A DNA stretch of 64,000 bases from Euborellia annulipes (GCA_023213315.1 JAKCPI010006279.1:62001-126000), one strand, 5' to 3'; counted from the first letter of the stretch, positions 36,150 to 48,184 are shown. Notes: generated by a model not told the origin, from the letters alone. Numbers and translations: made by a program.

Positions 36150-36650
36150 TTCTCTAAGCAATAACGTTAACTTTTACTTCTATAAACAACATTAATTCAT
36201 TTCAACAATTCCTTGCCTCAAATTGCTATTCTGCAAACAAAAACTTTAAAGCCAAAGCGTTAACATTTAGTCAATAGTGTTAAAAATTAATGCCATGTCT
36301 AAGGGGTGCCTTTAATATTTTAACGCCGTATTTAATGCATCAAAATGGCGACTTTAACCTAAAAAGTAAGGTTATGATATTGATAGCTTTAAAATAAAAG
36401 GAACATGTTAACGTCGCGACGCGTCGCTGTTAAAACTTGGTTTAGAGCAGGGGTTTACATTCTTTTTTTGGTGTGCGGCCCACTTTTTCCGTAAAAAAAA
36501 TGCTGAGGCCCAGTGTATATATACCATATAGCCCAGTTCCAAGTTGGGAACCGCTGGTTTAGAGAATAGCATTTTTTAACGATGATGTTATTACTTTACT
36601 TTTTAACACCCAAGTGTTGATGTTAAATTTTAACGTCTGTTTTTAGAGAA
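36150..36650. mobile_element. TA-flanked TIR MITE (copy A), with a hAT insertion
   Basis: The ends are TTCTCTAAGC...AACGTTAA and, in reverse complement, TTCTCTAAAAACAGACGTTA, with TA on each side. Copy B is at 44406-44721. A 109-bp hAT MITE sits inside at 36448. Confidence 0.65.
36448..36556. mobile_element. 109-bp hAT MITE with an empty-site control in the window
   Basis: The ends are CAGGGGTTTACATTC and, in reverse complement, CAGCGGTTCCCAACTTGG, with an exact duplication GTTTAGAG (36440-36447, 36557-36564). The related copy B at about 44625 reads CTTTAGAGAATAGC without the insertion. Confidence 0.9.
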
Positions 36651-36829
36651 TACACCTCTTAAAAATAAAGCACTAAGTTAAATTTTTTTTTTTTAACTTC
36701 AAGTGATAAAAAATAAAAGTGCAAAATTATAATAATAGTTAAAAGATCTTTGATTTTAGAAGATAAAGAAAAAATTTTATTTGAGTTCAATCTCTAATTA
36801 TAAATTAATTAGCAATATGATGATAAAAT

Positions 36830-36950
36830 CTGAAGCAGTAAGAGCGAGGATCGCCAGCCCCATCCCTTCCTTCCTACTCCATGTGGCCAGCACAACAGAT
36901 CAGAGAAACGGTTGCCTATCTACAGGCGCATGAGAAATTTTCTATATTTT
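36830..36950 (+). repeat. Repeat fragment shared with 44750 and 51990
   Basis: GTTGCCTATCTACAGGCGC here, GCCTACCTACAGGCG at about 44759 and GGTTGCCGCTCTACAGGCG at about 51990. Class unknown. Confidence 0.35.
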
Positions 36951-37778
36951 TCTTAAAATTTCAATTCCACAGAATTATTTTTTCACCTATACTATTTATT
37001 TTTCTTTATTTTATTTAATTTTAAATATTTTTGTGCAATAAGTTGGGGATCTCTTGTTATAGTGAGGCTTGGATAGTTACTACGAGTGAAGAAAGTTGAT
37101 TTATTGGCATACCACCGGCTGTTTTTATAATTCAAGGTGACGTAATAGTTTCCTAGTCGCACAGTTACCGAGGCCTTTCCGTGGTCCAGATGATAAATCC
37201 TTAATTTAATGTCATATTAATTGAAAATTAACGAAAACTGGTTCAATTCATTTGGGCCTAGAGTCACATATGTCACACATTCTCCAGATCTTTTATAAGG
37301 AATTTTATTCACAGGTTTTTCAAACAAGACACGTGTTTGATTTAAGGATTTAATTAACAAATGTTTTTTTATACAATCTCATGACCTTGATTAGCTATTG
37401 AATTAATATAATATATTCCTTTTCATCGAGTCATCGTAATTTGTCTATTATAATCCATCTTGTACCGTCTATTTTTCTTAGCCTTGTATTGCCTTGCTTA
37501 CCCGCTTACTGCGGGCTTCAAATTTTTAGAGGCCTTTGGGAAGTTATTTCTCTTTTCCCGATTCTCTCCTCTCCTCAGAGAATGTATTCTCTCTCTCTCT
37601 ACACAAACTAATTTTACTATTTACACTTTTGGTTTGTCAAAATAAATTTCCCGTCTTGTTGAATTAATTATTTTTGCAATTACTGTCTTCTTTTCTATAT
37701 AATATTTCTATATTCTAGGCATATTCGGAAAGTAAGGTAAACACCCCAGTAGATGGCCATTTTGAATAAAAGATTTAA

Positions 37779-37875
37779 AAATATCCATCAAAATCTCGAC
37801 ATCGAATTTTTTGACATGATCGCAATACTTTCTCTTTCTATATATTTCATATATAGGGTAAGAGAAAGTAAAATA
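37779..37875 (+). mobile_element. FB1 right-end fragment
   Basis: CATCAAAATCTCGACATCG followed by the terminal hairpin ending GTAAGAGAAAGTAAAA. Confidence 0.7.
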
Positions 37876-38610
37876 AGAATTCAGCGGGATATTTTGAAAT
37901 GATTAGATATATATAAACTATCAATAGTTTTGTCTTCTGTGCATCTATTTCGAGCATCAGCGCATCCGTTGTATTGTGGCATCCATCAAAAAAATTTCAA
38001 TCTGAGTGTTTGTGTTTATTTTTATTTCTTGTGAATTTCTTAAGAAAACTCTTAAGAAACTTGTCACAAAAAAGTATAAATATATAGCATTTTAAAACTC
38101 TTTTTAAAGTAAGCGCACTTATTAACTATATTGTTAAGAAATTGGTGATATAATTTAGAATTAAAATATATTAAATTTTACTTTGATGGGCTAGTGTGCG
38201 GGTGGACAGTTATACGGACACTTAGCAATTATATATATGTCGATATATTATTATATATTCAAGCTTTTTTGAAATTAAATATCAGTAAAATTTCTAGTTC
38301 ATAAAATAGTAATTGATAAAAATTGATTCTTTTGGTTGGAAACTCAACTTGTTTTGAATTTACTTTGTCTAGAGAAGAGTTATAAAAAATATTTATAACA
38401 GTAGGACTGTACATTACAAATGTTTGGGGATCGCATACTTATTTTAAGAATTGAAAAGTTCAACGAATATTAATAGTAAACATGAATTCATATTACAAAG
38501 ATTAAGAATGCAAATGAAAGGATTGCCAAGAAATTCATTGAAAAAAAAAATTATAATTAATAAAAAAATTTTTTCGTGATATAATTAGGTCTAATCATTT
38601 ATATTATATA

Positions 38611-39214
38611 TTACCTTCGGTAATCGAAAGTTGTGTTCTGTGCTTGTCACACCAGATTTATGGTCCAGCCAATATATTAGAATTCAAAATGTCAAATTTA
38701 TAAACATGGGAAAATATTTATATTTTGTTACCATGGCAACCATTTCTCCTATCTTTTTCCTATGAAGTACAAGAGTAAAGTGTGCTTCAAACAATTTTGA
38801 GTGCAAAGTGAGAATATACATTTGAAAGAGAATCTGAAAAAATAATTGATTTTTTGAATTTTAATCAAAATCGTTAGAGCGAATTTTGAGAAAATCGAAA
38901 AAAAAAAACTGAAAAAGTACATCAGTAAAGTACTAGTACTTTTTGGCCGATTTGGCTTAAAAGCTTATTTTAACGCTCCCGGGTGGTGTCTAACTTAAAT
39001 ATAAAATTTCAGCCTCATAGCTCAATTCCTTCATGCTTAAAATTGAACACACACACACAGGACAGAGACCATGTCGCGAAAACCACTTTTTTGGATTCAG
39101 GGGACCTCAAAACGTGTATTTCCATCAAAATCTCGTCATCGAATTTTTGACATGAATCCAATACTTTCTCTCTATATATATTAACATATATATAGAGGCA
39201 AAAGAAAGTAAAAA
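38611..39214 (+). mobile_element. FB1 copy, 5' part of left hairpin missing
   Basis: From TTACCTTCGGTAATCGAAAG through the full body to GCAAAAGAAAGTAAAA. Useful for consensus building because the body is complete. Confidence 0.8.
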
Positions 39215-39721
39215 TCACTAGATAAGACCCGTCTTAAATTCATTATAGTAATTTTCTCACATAGCAATGTAAAAAAAAAACATTCAAATAAAACGTTTAA
39301 AACTCGTTAAGTATTGAAATTAATGCAAGAATCGACGACTCATGCTCGTGTGATGAAATAAATACTGAAACAATGTTATTTCTATCTAACTATTATATCT
39401 ATGAGAAATTAATGTCTGTGAAATTTTATTACCTGCAGCATCGCATCTCATCTCATCTAAAGTCTGTGCTGAATCATTTCGATCTAATTATGTACATTCC
39501 AAATTAGGTTATTTTAAATATGTTTTTTATATGAATGAAGATGAAGGCTACACAGATAATATGGACCATCTGATGAATAATTTTAAATTTTATTTGATAA
39601 CGTCTTTGGACTTGGTTATTTCAAGAGAAATAAGATAAATCCTTCAAGTAATTATACATTTTTGAATTTTTAGCCCCTTTTTAAATTCAATTTGAAAATT
39701 TTTAAAATTTGTACACTTATA

Positions 39722-40233
39722 CAGTAGAACCTCGCTTAACGAGCACCTCTCATAACGAGTAATTCGCATAACGAGCAAAATAAATTGTAAAAGAATGACT
39801 CGCTTAACGAGCGACTTTTCGCATAACGAGTATAATACACGGACTCGTCAAAAAAAAGTCTGTTCAATTAGTTTATAATTTGGCTTTTATATTTAATACT
39901 GTTTAAATCTAATGTAGCATCGTAGTGTCGCTTGTGATCGTACAATTTCTCAAATTTGTGTTATCTTTTTAAATGTACATGAATAAAAATTAATTGAATT
40001 AATTATAAGGAAGATAATCAGGAAAGAGATTTGAAATTTTTTGGGAGAAAAGTTTATTAAACCCCGAAGAAAAAGACGCAAGAAAACCGCCATAAGAGAG
40101 TAATTTTTCGACATGAAACGCATTATCTTATTTTACATTAATTTATATGAGAAAAATTGTTTTGCATAACGAGTGTTTCGCTTTACGAGTTTGATTCTGG
40201 AACGAATTAAACTCGTTAAGCGAGGTTCCACTG
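39722..40233. mobile_element. pogo/Tigger-like MITE
   Basis: The TIRs CAGTAGAACCTCGCTTAACG and, in reverse complement, CAGTGGAACCTCGCTTAACG are flanked by TA (39720-39721, 40234-40235). The ATAACGAG motif is repeated subterminally at both ends. Interior AT-rich, no transposase. Confidence 0.8.
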
Positions 40234-40492
40234 TATTTTAAAAATTTTTAGTAAGATTTTACGAAGATATCTGATTAATAATCCGATTTAATATAACTAT
40301 TGTAATATTTTCTAAAAACAAATTGAAAAATTTCGTTTTTTTTTTTTTTTAATTAAACTACAATATCTGTTTGGAGGGAAAGTGGTGTAATTTTAACGTG
40401 AAACATTTATAAGTAAAATTTTTTTATCTCACATATAACCTCACATACTGTATATTAAATAATATTACTTTCTTTATTATTTTATATTAAGC

Positions 40493-40790
40493 CAGAGCGG
40501 GTCAGAGGTGTTTCTCAGGGGGGGGGTAATCTGGAGTGACTGGTCGCACAGCACACATTTTTTCTTAATTTCGGTAATTTAAAGGCGCATTCTGTACTTG
40601 TTTGCCAGAATATAAATACAAATCAAATTTTTATGTATTAATTTTTAAAATTTTACATTAAAAATACTTTCTTTTTTATTTTATTTTATTTTTTTTTATT
40701 TTGAAAAAAGTTTTTTTTTGTTTTTTTTGTTTTTTTTTAATCTCAGGGGGTAATTACCCCCTTTACCCTCCCCCCTTGTATCCACCCTTG
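40493..40790. mobile_element. GCGGAT-family hAT MITE carrying the FB1 hairpin
   Basis: The right end in reverse complement is CAAGGGTGGATACAAGG; the left end CAGAGCGGGTCAGAGG is diverged. The flanks TATTAAGC and TATTGAGC differ by one base. The interior has AATCTGGAGTGACTGGTCGC from FB1. Confidence 0.7.
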
Positions 40791-40938
40791 TATTGAGCAA
40801 ACTTAGTTAAAGATATGGAGAAATGAAAATAATCAACTGAGTAAATTTTGGACTAAAATAATTGTTAGGTATTTTATTTCACCATTTCCTTATTCTTTCT
40901 TTCTTCTTGTCAGGAAAATAAATTAAAGTTCAACTAAC

Positions 40939-41154
40939 CATGTGAAATCGGAGAAGGGTCCATAATCTGCTGGCTGCTGGATCTGCCCAATTGACTTGGC
41001 TCGCGCGAATCCACCAGAGCCATTGGAGTTGTTATCGTCGCTCATAATGCTGCTCGCTGCTGCTACCTGGCGGCAAAGCGTAGAAGCTCCAAGAGTCGCC
41101 CGGCAGGGGGAGCCATTGTCCACCTCGTAGACACTTCGCGAACGCGGAACTCGA
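40939..41154 (-). CDS. Coiled-coil protein gene, internal Ser-rich exon
   Basis: This 216-nt exon begins after the acceptor CCTTCTAG and ends with TG before the donor GTTAGT; the split codon becomes TGG (Trp) on joining to 35792. It encodes a linker with a basic RVPRSRSVYEVD motif near the start, an Ala/Ser/Asn/Gly-rich middle (SDDNNSNGSGG) and a segment ending PADYGPFSDFTW. The composition suggests a disordered, phosphorylatable region after the coiled coil. Its GC content is far higher than that of the surrounding introns, as expected for an exon. A methionine within it should not be taken as the start, because the frame is open back to the acceptor. The family is not recognised. Confidence 0.78.
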
Positions 41155-42226
41155 CTAGAAGGGAGGAAAAAAAATCACTAATTTCAATATTAAAGGGTAT
41201 CTCAAAAATAATAAAAACTCGTATTTATAAAAATATGTGAGAAGATAATAAATTATTCTATCTGTAGAACCTACTTGAGGCTTTGAGAGAAATTTTTTTT
41301 TTTTATTTATTTTAATGATATGGTGGGAAAAATTTATTTCAACTGGACTCCTTTAAAAAAATTGTTTAAATGGATGGAATAAATACCGAAGGCATAAGAA
41401 GATCAACTAAATTTGTGTCTTATATAACATCGCCTGCCTTTGAGAGAATGCAAGCATAGATACATGCCTGTTTAACAGGTTGCCTATTTTTAATTAAATT
41501 CAGATAAAGAATTCATTCCATAAGGATATTTCATTTTAGAAAAAAGAAGTCACCGAAATGGTAATCATTAAGCACGGCCAAACAGTGCTAAATAAGGGAT
41601 AGGTGGGACGATAGCAATCAGAAAATTATTTTTCTTATACAAAAGGCATCAGAAGAGAAAATTGACATAAAATCGATGGCTTTTGAGAGAAACTTACAAA
41701 ATATTTCCAATTTATTGAGAATAATAAAAAATGTAATAATAGGCTAAAAATAATCAAATGAAACTTTTATCAGATATTATGCTTAAATAATTTTACAAAA
41801 ACATTAAACATTAATTAAGTAAGGATTGACAATGATAATATTCAAAAGAAATCATCAATAACAACAAAATGATTGACGGCAATAAGCTAAGGACTAGGAT
41901 GAAAAGATAATGGATGCAGTCAGTTCAGACATCGCACCTGATACGTGTTTCACACCTGTCTTTTTGCAATAAATTAGAATGGGACGTGGGCGAAGATATT
42001 TTCTTGGCACCTATGATATACATACATTTTCATAGTAATAAAATTTATTTAATGCAATACCATATTTGGAATGAAGCTTTGAGAGTCAGGGAAGAATCAA
42101 AAACATTAGAAGAATCCTTTATCCTTCAAGTCCGGAGATTATAGGTGGCCAAATGGACACTAGTCTAAAGCAATTCAAAATCAATAGTTGAAATTTGTAT
42201 GCAATATTCATAATCTGGAGTATAAT

Positions 42227-42870
42227 AAAAAATCTGGTGTGACTGGTCGCACAGCACACAACTTTCTCTTACCTTTGGTAAAAGAAAGTTGTGCATTGTG
42301 CTTGTCACCCCAGATTTTTTGTGTCGAGATATATATTAATTTCCGCCGATATATTAGATTCAAGATGTAAAATTTATAAACATTTATATTTGTTTATATT
42401 TTGTTATCTTCTCTTCTCTTTCCTATGAAGTGCAAGAGTAAAGTGTGCTTCAAACAATTTTGAGAGCAAAATGAGAATATACATTTGAAAGAGCATCTAA
42501 AAAATAATTGTTTTTTGAATTTTAATCAAAATCGTTAGAGCGAATTTTAAGAAAACGAAAAAACTGAAAAAGTACATCAGTAAAGTACTAGTACTTTTTG
42601 GTCGATTTTGATTAAAAGCTTATTTTCACGCCCTCAGGGGGGTGCCTAACTTAAATATAAAATTTCAACCTCGTAGCTCAATTCCTTCATGCTTTAAATT
42701 GAACACAGACAGATACACACAGACAGACCATGTTCCAAAAACCAATTTTGGATTCAGGGGTATATCCATCAAAATCTCGACATCGAATTTTTGACATGAA
42801 TCCAATTCTTTCTCTCTATATATAATTATATGTATATTAAAATATACATATAGGTAAGAGAAAGTAAAAA
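42227..42870 (+). mobile_element. FB1 copy, full length
   Basis: Left hairpin AAAATCTGGTGTGACTGGTC to CACCCCAGATTTTTTG, the body with GTACTAGTACTTTTTGG, and a right hairpin ending AGGTAAGAGAAAGTAAAA. No long ORF. Confidence 0.85.
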
Positions 42871-42894
42871 TTTGTGTTTTCTGTTTAACTGTGG

Positions 42895-43005
42895 TTTATT
42901 TGTAAAAATGTACAACGTTTCGGCCACTCATTCTGTCCTTATTCAGGTACAATTCAGCTAAGATTATAAAAAGGTTGTTACATCTGTGACAGTCTCAATG
43001 TCAAT
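42895..43005 (-). mobile_element. Penelope-like fragment with degenerate hammerhead core
   Basis: On the minus strand GTGGCCGAAACGTTGTA is preserved, but the CUGANGA side reads CTGAATA and part of stem II is deleted (42918-42945). It matches 27150-27240 over about 90 bases. Confidence 0.45.
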
Positions 43006-44074
43006 TTCTCTATAGCTCTAAAACTAGCCCTGATGGGGCAAAATTCATGATATTTCTGGAAGCAGCGCTACCCAAATACTCAGGAATAGCTTCAAGTACC
43101 CCGGCAACAAAAAAAAGGGTCTTTTTTTGTTTGCCTGTGTAATTGATCTATTTTTTTCCGAGGGCTCCAGGCCGTCTACATGGCAAAATATACGTATATT
43201 TTTTTTTCTATTTTTGTTTAAACAACACATTTCCATAATCACAAAAATAGAAATAAATATTTTGGAAAATTAACAAAAAGACAAAACAAAACTAATTTGG
43301 CCTAAAAAATCCTAGGTTCTTTAAAACTAATAAATCGTATTGCTTGGAGATATTAAATCAATATTTATTAATTAGGCCTATATTTTAATTGGTAAGAAAA
43401 AAAATATCAATTCTGACTAAATATTTTAAAATTATAACTTGAATGAAATAATAATCTTTGTTTTATTTATTAGTAAATCATTTTTTTCCCAAACAAGTTT
43501 TCACGGGTTCTCTTTATAGAACCGGCTTCGCATAGGCTACGAACAGGTGTTCGCGAGCTGCGATTTTTATTGAGATAAATTGTTTCATTATATAAAATTT
43601 ATATGGGACCATTTCCTTATTTAATCTCTTGTTCTATTAAATTTTTTTTTTTTTTAATTTAATATATTAATTTGATAAATAAATTTTTAAGAAAAATTTA
43701 CAATTTAAATCAAAAAAAGCCAAGTGTGGAATTTTTTTTTTTTGTCTAACATTTTAAAGTAAAAACTAGATCGGTTTCGGTTGAAGTGATTTTCAGAAAA
43801 GGAATTTAAATGAAACAGATTTTTTTTCCGGTCACGACCGGTTCATTTCCTAGGTCAAAAGTAAATGTTCCTTGGTATAAATAACAAAGACTAGACAGAC
43901 ACATATATAGAAATGAGCTTTATTCTTTTCAAACTGCTAGCAACAGGCATTCTCAAAAAAAAAAAAAAAATTATAGCTATAAATATAGATGTATATAATT
44001 AATTATATATATAAGGCCTTACTGGTAAATAATTCTAGACGGATTTGTAAATTTTTAATTGAAATTAAATAAGT

Positions 44075-44235
44075 CGGCCTTTGACCTATGGCTCACAATC
44101 AGAGGTAAAGTAGGCCTATTAGCTTCTGCTGCCAAAGGTCGAGGGTTCGCATCCTGTCCCAGGCGACAAAATTTTATTTCAATTGAAATGGATGCTAATC
44201 AATTTGTTAACTTTTCTGTTGGTATGTATTTTATA
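44075..44235 (+). mobile_element. tRNA-derived SINE
   Basis: TATGGCTCACAATCAGAGG, then GGTCGAGGGTTCGCATCC (box B). The tail ATTGAAATGGATGCTAATCA resembles other SINE tails. The ORF over it is incidental. Confidence 0.55.
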
Positions 44236-44405
44236 TGGTATTTTCTTGCGATTATGTATTTGATTGATTTGTATTACTTTTACAATGTAACTTTTATTAT
44301 GTAATTTATTAGGGCCTCTACAGATTTAATATGTATTTATTTTTGTAATTTGTATGTACTTTGTATCGGAAAAGGTATGACCGAGATGTCAAACTAATAA
44401 AAAAA

Positions 44406-44721
44406 AAATTTGTTAACTTTTAACTGTAAACAAAAATTTTAAAGCCAAAGCGTTAACATTTTGTAAATAGTGTTAAAAATTAAAGCCATGTCTAGGAGGT
44501 GCCTTTAATATTTTAACGCCGTATTTAATGCATCAAAATGGCGTCCTTAACCTAAAAATTAAGGTTATGATTTTGACAGCTTTGAAATAAAAGCAACATG
44601 TTAATTAACGTCGCTGTTAAAACTTTCTTTAGAGAATAGCATTTTTAACGCTGTTGTTTTTACATTACTTTTTAACACCCATTTGTTGATGTTAAATTTT
44701 AAATTCTGTTTTTATAGAGAA
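44406..44721. mobile_element. TA-flanked MITE, copy B (empty site for the 36448 insertion)
   Basis: Matches copy A from AAAGCCAAAGCGTTAAC to the end AGAGAA before TA. The left terminus is truncated. It lacks the 109-bp hAT insertion. Confidence 0.7.
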
Positions 44722-45199
44722 TAGACCTGAGTGTGCTTATTATTAGTGATAGTATGTCTGCCTACCTACAGGCGTTTTTCAACAGATTTTTTATTCAATG
44801 TTCTTTCATTTTTCTTTTTTTTTTTTTTTTTTTGAATAATTATTTAAAATTAAATTTCGTAAAAGAGGGCAAAGAGATTTCTTGGTAATAATATAATTGT
44901 TATCAAGACTGGAAGATCCTGCTCATATTAAGTTTTTTTTTTTTTGTCATTTTAGTTCAAACAGGTATTATAGGTAACCAGAAAAATTTCTCGGGATTAA
45001 ATCCTCTTATATAATATCAACTTGTATAGATCTCTTCTAGGTATGCCTCGGCTTTATTTATTTCAGTGAAAAGGAAGAATATATAAGCGACTGATGAACC
45101 CTCTTCTTCCCCCTTGTCACTCACCCCTCGGCTGATTACATAATAATACTTAGCCTAGGCTGTAAGCCAATATCATATTTCTATTTTTCAAAAACATAC

Positions 45200-45306
45200 C
45201 TGGTCACTCTTTGGAGATTGAAAGTGCTCAAACTCTTGTCCAATCGCTCCAAATATTTCTCCACTTGTACCATAACCTCATGATACATTTGTCGATTTGC
45301 TTCAGC
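45200..45306 (-). CDS. Coiled-coil protein gene, internal exon
   Basis: The exon is 107 nt long, enters in phase 0 and leaves after two bases of a codon. The acceptor is GTAACAG and the donor is CCAG before GTATGT. It encodes AEANRQMYHEVMVQVEKYLE followed by RLDKSLSTFNLQRVT, which extends the coiled coil of the preceding exon with regular hydrophobic spacing. Joining it to the exon at 41154 completes a Ser codon (AG+T) and gives a basic Ser/Arg stretch. The agreement of three independent splice phases is the main evidence that these islands form one gene. A further coding-like island about 240 bases upstream (near 45535-45620) may be an alternative exon. The protein family is not recognised. 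Confidence 0.78.
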
Positions 45307-45529
45307 CTGTTACAAACGAAAAAAAAAATACGAATTAATTTAAATGTAGTAGAATTTCAAATCTTAATTTAATAGTTTATTTTGATATGTGACTACAAAA
45401 ATAATCTAACCTAATTTGATTGAATTTTTATTAAAATTAACAAACGCTCCTAAACTCAAATTACCATAATAGAAAAGAATATGAGTCAGAGGAGGGAGCG
45501 AATGTCATGAAGAAAAGTGAGAATATGAA

Positions 45530-45622
45530 GCGAGTTTTGCAACCGATGGATGACTAGTTTGTGGCTAGACAGGTTTAGCTCGTCTTCGGCTTGCTGACAA
45601 AGACACTTCAAGCGACCTGAAT
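45530..45622 (-). other. Coding-like island inside the intron before the 45306 exon
   Basis: On the minus strand a frame reads RLKCLCQQAEDELNLSSHKL followed by VIHRLQ, which is coiled-coil-like and similar in character to the flanking exons. An acceptor-like CATTCAG precedes it, but the phase does not fit the 47231 donor and no good donor follows. It may be an alternative or relict exon. Confidence 0.3.
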
Positions 45623-46288
45623 GACAGGTCGTCGGGGGTGGGGGTGGGGGGAACTTACTCTTTGCTATTCAAGCGTTGCAAATTTCGCATACTAAATGGA
45701 ACGTTAAATTACAACGAAATTGGAGAAATAATTAAACCATATCCGGGGTTATTTCAGGTCTTGATGATATTTATTCAAGTCGCGTGGACTCCGCCCCTTT
45801 CAGCTCGGTTGCCCTTTTTTTATCAAAGTAATAGGATAGCAAAGAAATGTCAAGCTGGGTTTTTCAAAATATCTGAGTTTTGTGGGGGAATTAACATGCG
45901 AAAATATAATAATTAATAAAATGAGATTATGATGACTTGGAGTCACCGAAAAAGAACGGAATAGATAAAATTTTTATTTATATAGAGATTGAAATAAGGC
46001 TATTTGCATTATGGTAGTATTGGCTAATGTCTTTTTTTATCAAATCAATTAAAGAAGCCTTTTGGAAGTTAAAATTTTATTTATTTATTTTTGATGTTGA
46101 TGTATCAAGAGAAAGTCGCTCACCTTCATTGGGAGTGTCAAATAAAATTACTAGGGGTTTTGCAATTGTTTGAATTTTTGACTAAATAAAAGATAAACTT
46201 GTTTTAATATATTATATATTTGAAAAGTAAGATTTTACTTATTTTGTATAGGCTTACTTCAAAAAGTGTTATGCAATAGCATTCCAGG

Positions 46289-46553
46289 CAAGGGCGGATA
46301 CAGGGAGGGTGAAGGGGTAATTACCCCCCCCCCCCCGAAATTTGAGAAATTTTTTTTTAAATTAGAATTTTAATATAAAATTTTAAAAACTAATACTTAA
46401 AATATATAAAATATATATATACCTATATATTCTAATAAACAACTACAGAATGCATCTTTAAATTACCGATAATAAGAAAAAATTGTGTGCTGTGCGACCA
46501 GTCACTCCAGATTACCTCCCCCTCCCTGAGAAACTCCTCCGGATCCGCAATGG
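46289..46553. mobile_element. GCGGAT-family hAT MITE, reverse orientation
   Basis: The ends are CAAGGGCGGATAC and, in reverse complement, CCATTGCGGATCC, with an exact duplication ATTCCAGG (46281-46288, 46554-46561). The FB1 left hairpin arm (GTGTGCTGTGCGACCAGTCA) is on its right side. Confidence 0.85.
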
Positions 46554-47230
46554 ATTCCAGGGTAAGCAGATTGTAAAGAGAAGTCTTTTTATTTTTATTA
46601 GTGGGGACAAAATTAAATAATTAAACAAATTAAGTAAAACAAACTAAAATATTGTTAATTATTAGGCCTATACGTTAACAATCGGATTAAGATGAATGGT
46701 AATTATTTTTACTAATCATTCAAAATGTTGTCTTTTTAAATAAAAAAAATGTCGTTCAAAATTTTTAATTTTATTTTTGTTCTAATTTTTTAATATAAAT
46801 TTTTTTTTTTTTTTTAATTGGGAAGTTAAATTTATTTTGGGGACCTAGAATAAAGCAATTACGTCTACCGCGAAAGCGGGAAATCCTAATCGGACTCAAA
46901 GGAGCCTCCCAATCAAACACAAGCTCATCTCACAAATATTTTTATCTTAAACGTTATAATGGCTAACGTTATTCAAAAACCTCCAACTATTTCAAACAAA
47001 GCTCTTTCTATTTAATATTATAAATTATATATTCCCTATTCTCAACCCTGAATATACGCTATTTAATGCTTTTATTATTATAAATAAAAGTACCTACCAG
47101 ATTATTGTTCTAAATAGACTTAAACGAAAGGAGATAACACTCACTATATACAAACAGAATTCTTTATACCATATAATATTACAGGTCTATGTGATATTTC
47201 TATTTAAATAAATTATAATCTGAGTGATAC

Positions 47231-47371
47231 CTGTTTTAGCTGCCACTGTAAGGTGTCCGCGTTTGTCTGTAGAATGGCAAGGTCGAGTGAGGGTCCTCTA
47301 TCTGTAGAAGCTCGGCGTAGCCGAAGAGCGGATTCCAGTCTCCGGCGTTCCTCCTCCAGGAAACGACAACG
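47231..47371 (-). CDS. Coiled-coil protein gene, internal exon (most upstream exon found)
   Basis: This exon encodes 47 residues in phase 0 at both ends. On the minus strand it follows an acceptor ending TTGGCAG and ends AAACAG before the donor GTATCA. The peptide begins RCRFLEEERRRLESALRLRR and continues to a segment ending LQTNADTLQWQLKQ. It is rich in Glu, Arg and Leu with heptad spacing, so it should form a parallel coiled coil for dimerisation or partner binding. It splices in phase to the exon at 45306-45200, which continues the helix. I do not recognise the family, so no function is given. There is no start codon and the exon follows an acceptor, so the N-terminus lies further upstream on the minus strand, above 47371 or outside the window. 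The antisense ORF over the same bases is a shadow. Confidence 0.75.
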
Positions 47372-48176
47372 CTGCCAACATAAACATATCGTTCCTTTTA
47401 TTATAGTTACGGACAAGGTGCATTCACGTGTCAAATGGAAGAACAACGTCACCAGATAAGGATAGAGAACTCACTTTGTATTCAGAATGTAATTGCAAAG
47501 TATTTGTTTAATCAATAAAAATAAAAACAAAATTCTATCTAATCTTGTTTCGGAAGTTAAAATGGATAGGATTTGAATGTATAATTTTAGACAACAAACA
47601 CCTTTGAAATAATCATTTGAACAGATTTTATTAACAAAAGTAAAGTATAGATGTCACACACGATTATAATCAGTTTCAGGCGTAAATTTTTTGACTTTAT
47701 TATTATTTTATTTGACCATTTAGCTTAAAATACACCAAAATTTCTCAACTATGGAACGCGTTTCTGTGAAAGTATGAAATGGAACACTGAAAATATTTTT
47801 AGATAAACTAATAACTATACATATTTAAACATTATTTTATTTAAATATCTTTTATTAATTGGAATTTTTTTATTTGTTTTTTGGAAAAGTATTTCAAAAA
47901 TATAAAAATGGGGGCTAGAAACTTTGTGCAAAATAAAATTTCAAAAAATGGGGAAATAAACAAAATTCATTGAGGGAATCCAACCAATAGCATTTTTAAA
48001 GTTTAATTATTTTAATTTGAAAATAATAACTATTATCCGACATACCGGTACACATTCTTTCAATTAATTGTTCCTTACATTGTGGCTTGCCGTGGTGGGT
48101 CTATGAAACTGACAGTTCTAAGCCTTGGATGATTGCAAGGTTCAGTTTGTAAAATTATAGTATTAAAATATTCTGC
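47372..48176. other. Intron or upstream sequence, no exon seen
   Basis: AT-rich sequence above the 47371 acceptor. I searched the minus strand for a donor plus open frame and found none with coding character. Confidence 0.4.
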
Positions 48177-48184
48177 CCCTCATC

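Noticed and set aside
39015..39218. ORFs recurring in FB1 copies (also at 57770 and 7528)
   Set aside because: Frames are not conserved between copies: stops and frameshifts fall at different places, so FB1 appears non-coding.
41914..42144. 76-codon plus-strand ORF
   Set aside because: No recognisable motif, no splice sites and AT-driven composition; it lies in an intron of the minus-strand gene.
43045..43242. 65-codon minus-strand ORF next to the Penelope-like fragment
   Set aside because: It contains Lys/Phe runs from homopolymers and no reverse transcriptase or endonuclease motif.
47253..47459. Plus-strand Arg/Ser-rich ORF
   Set aside because: Shadow of the minus-strand coiled-coil exon 47371-47231.
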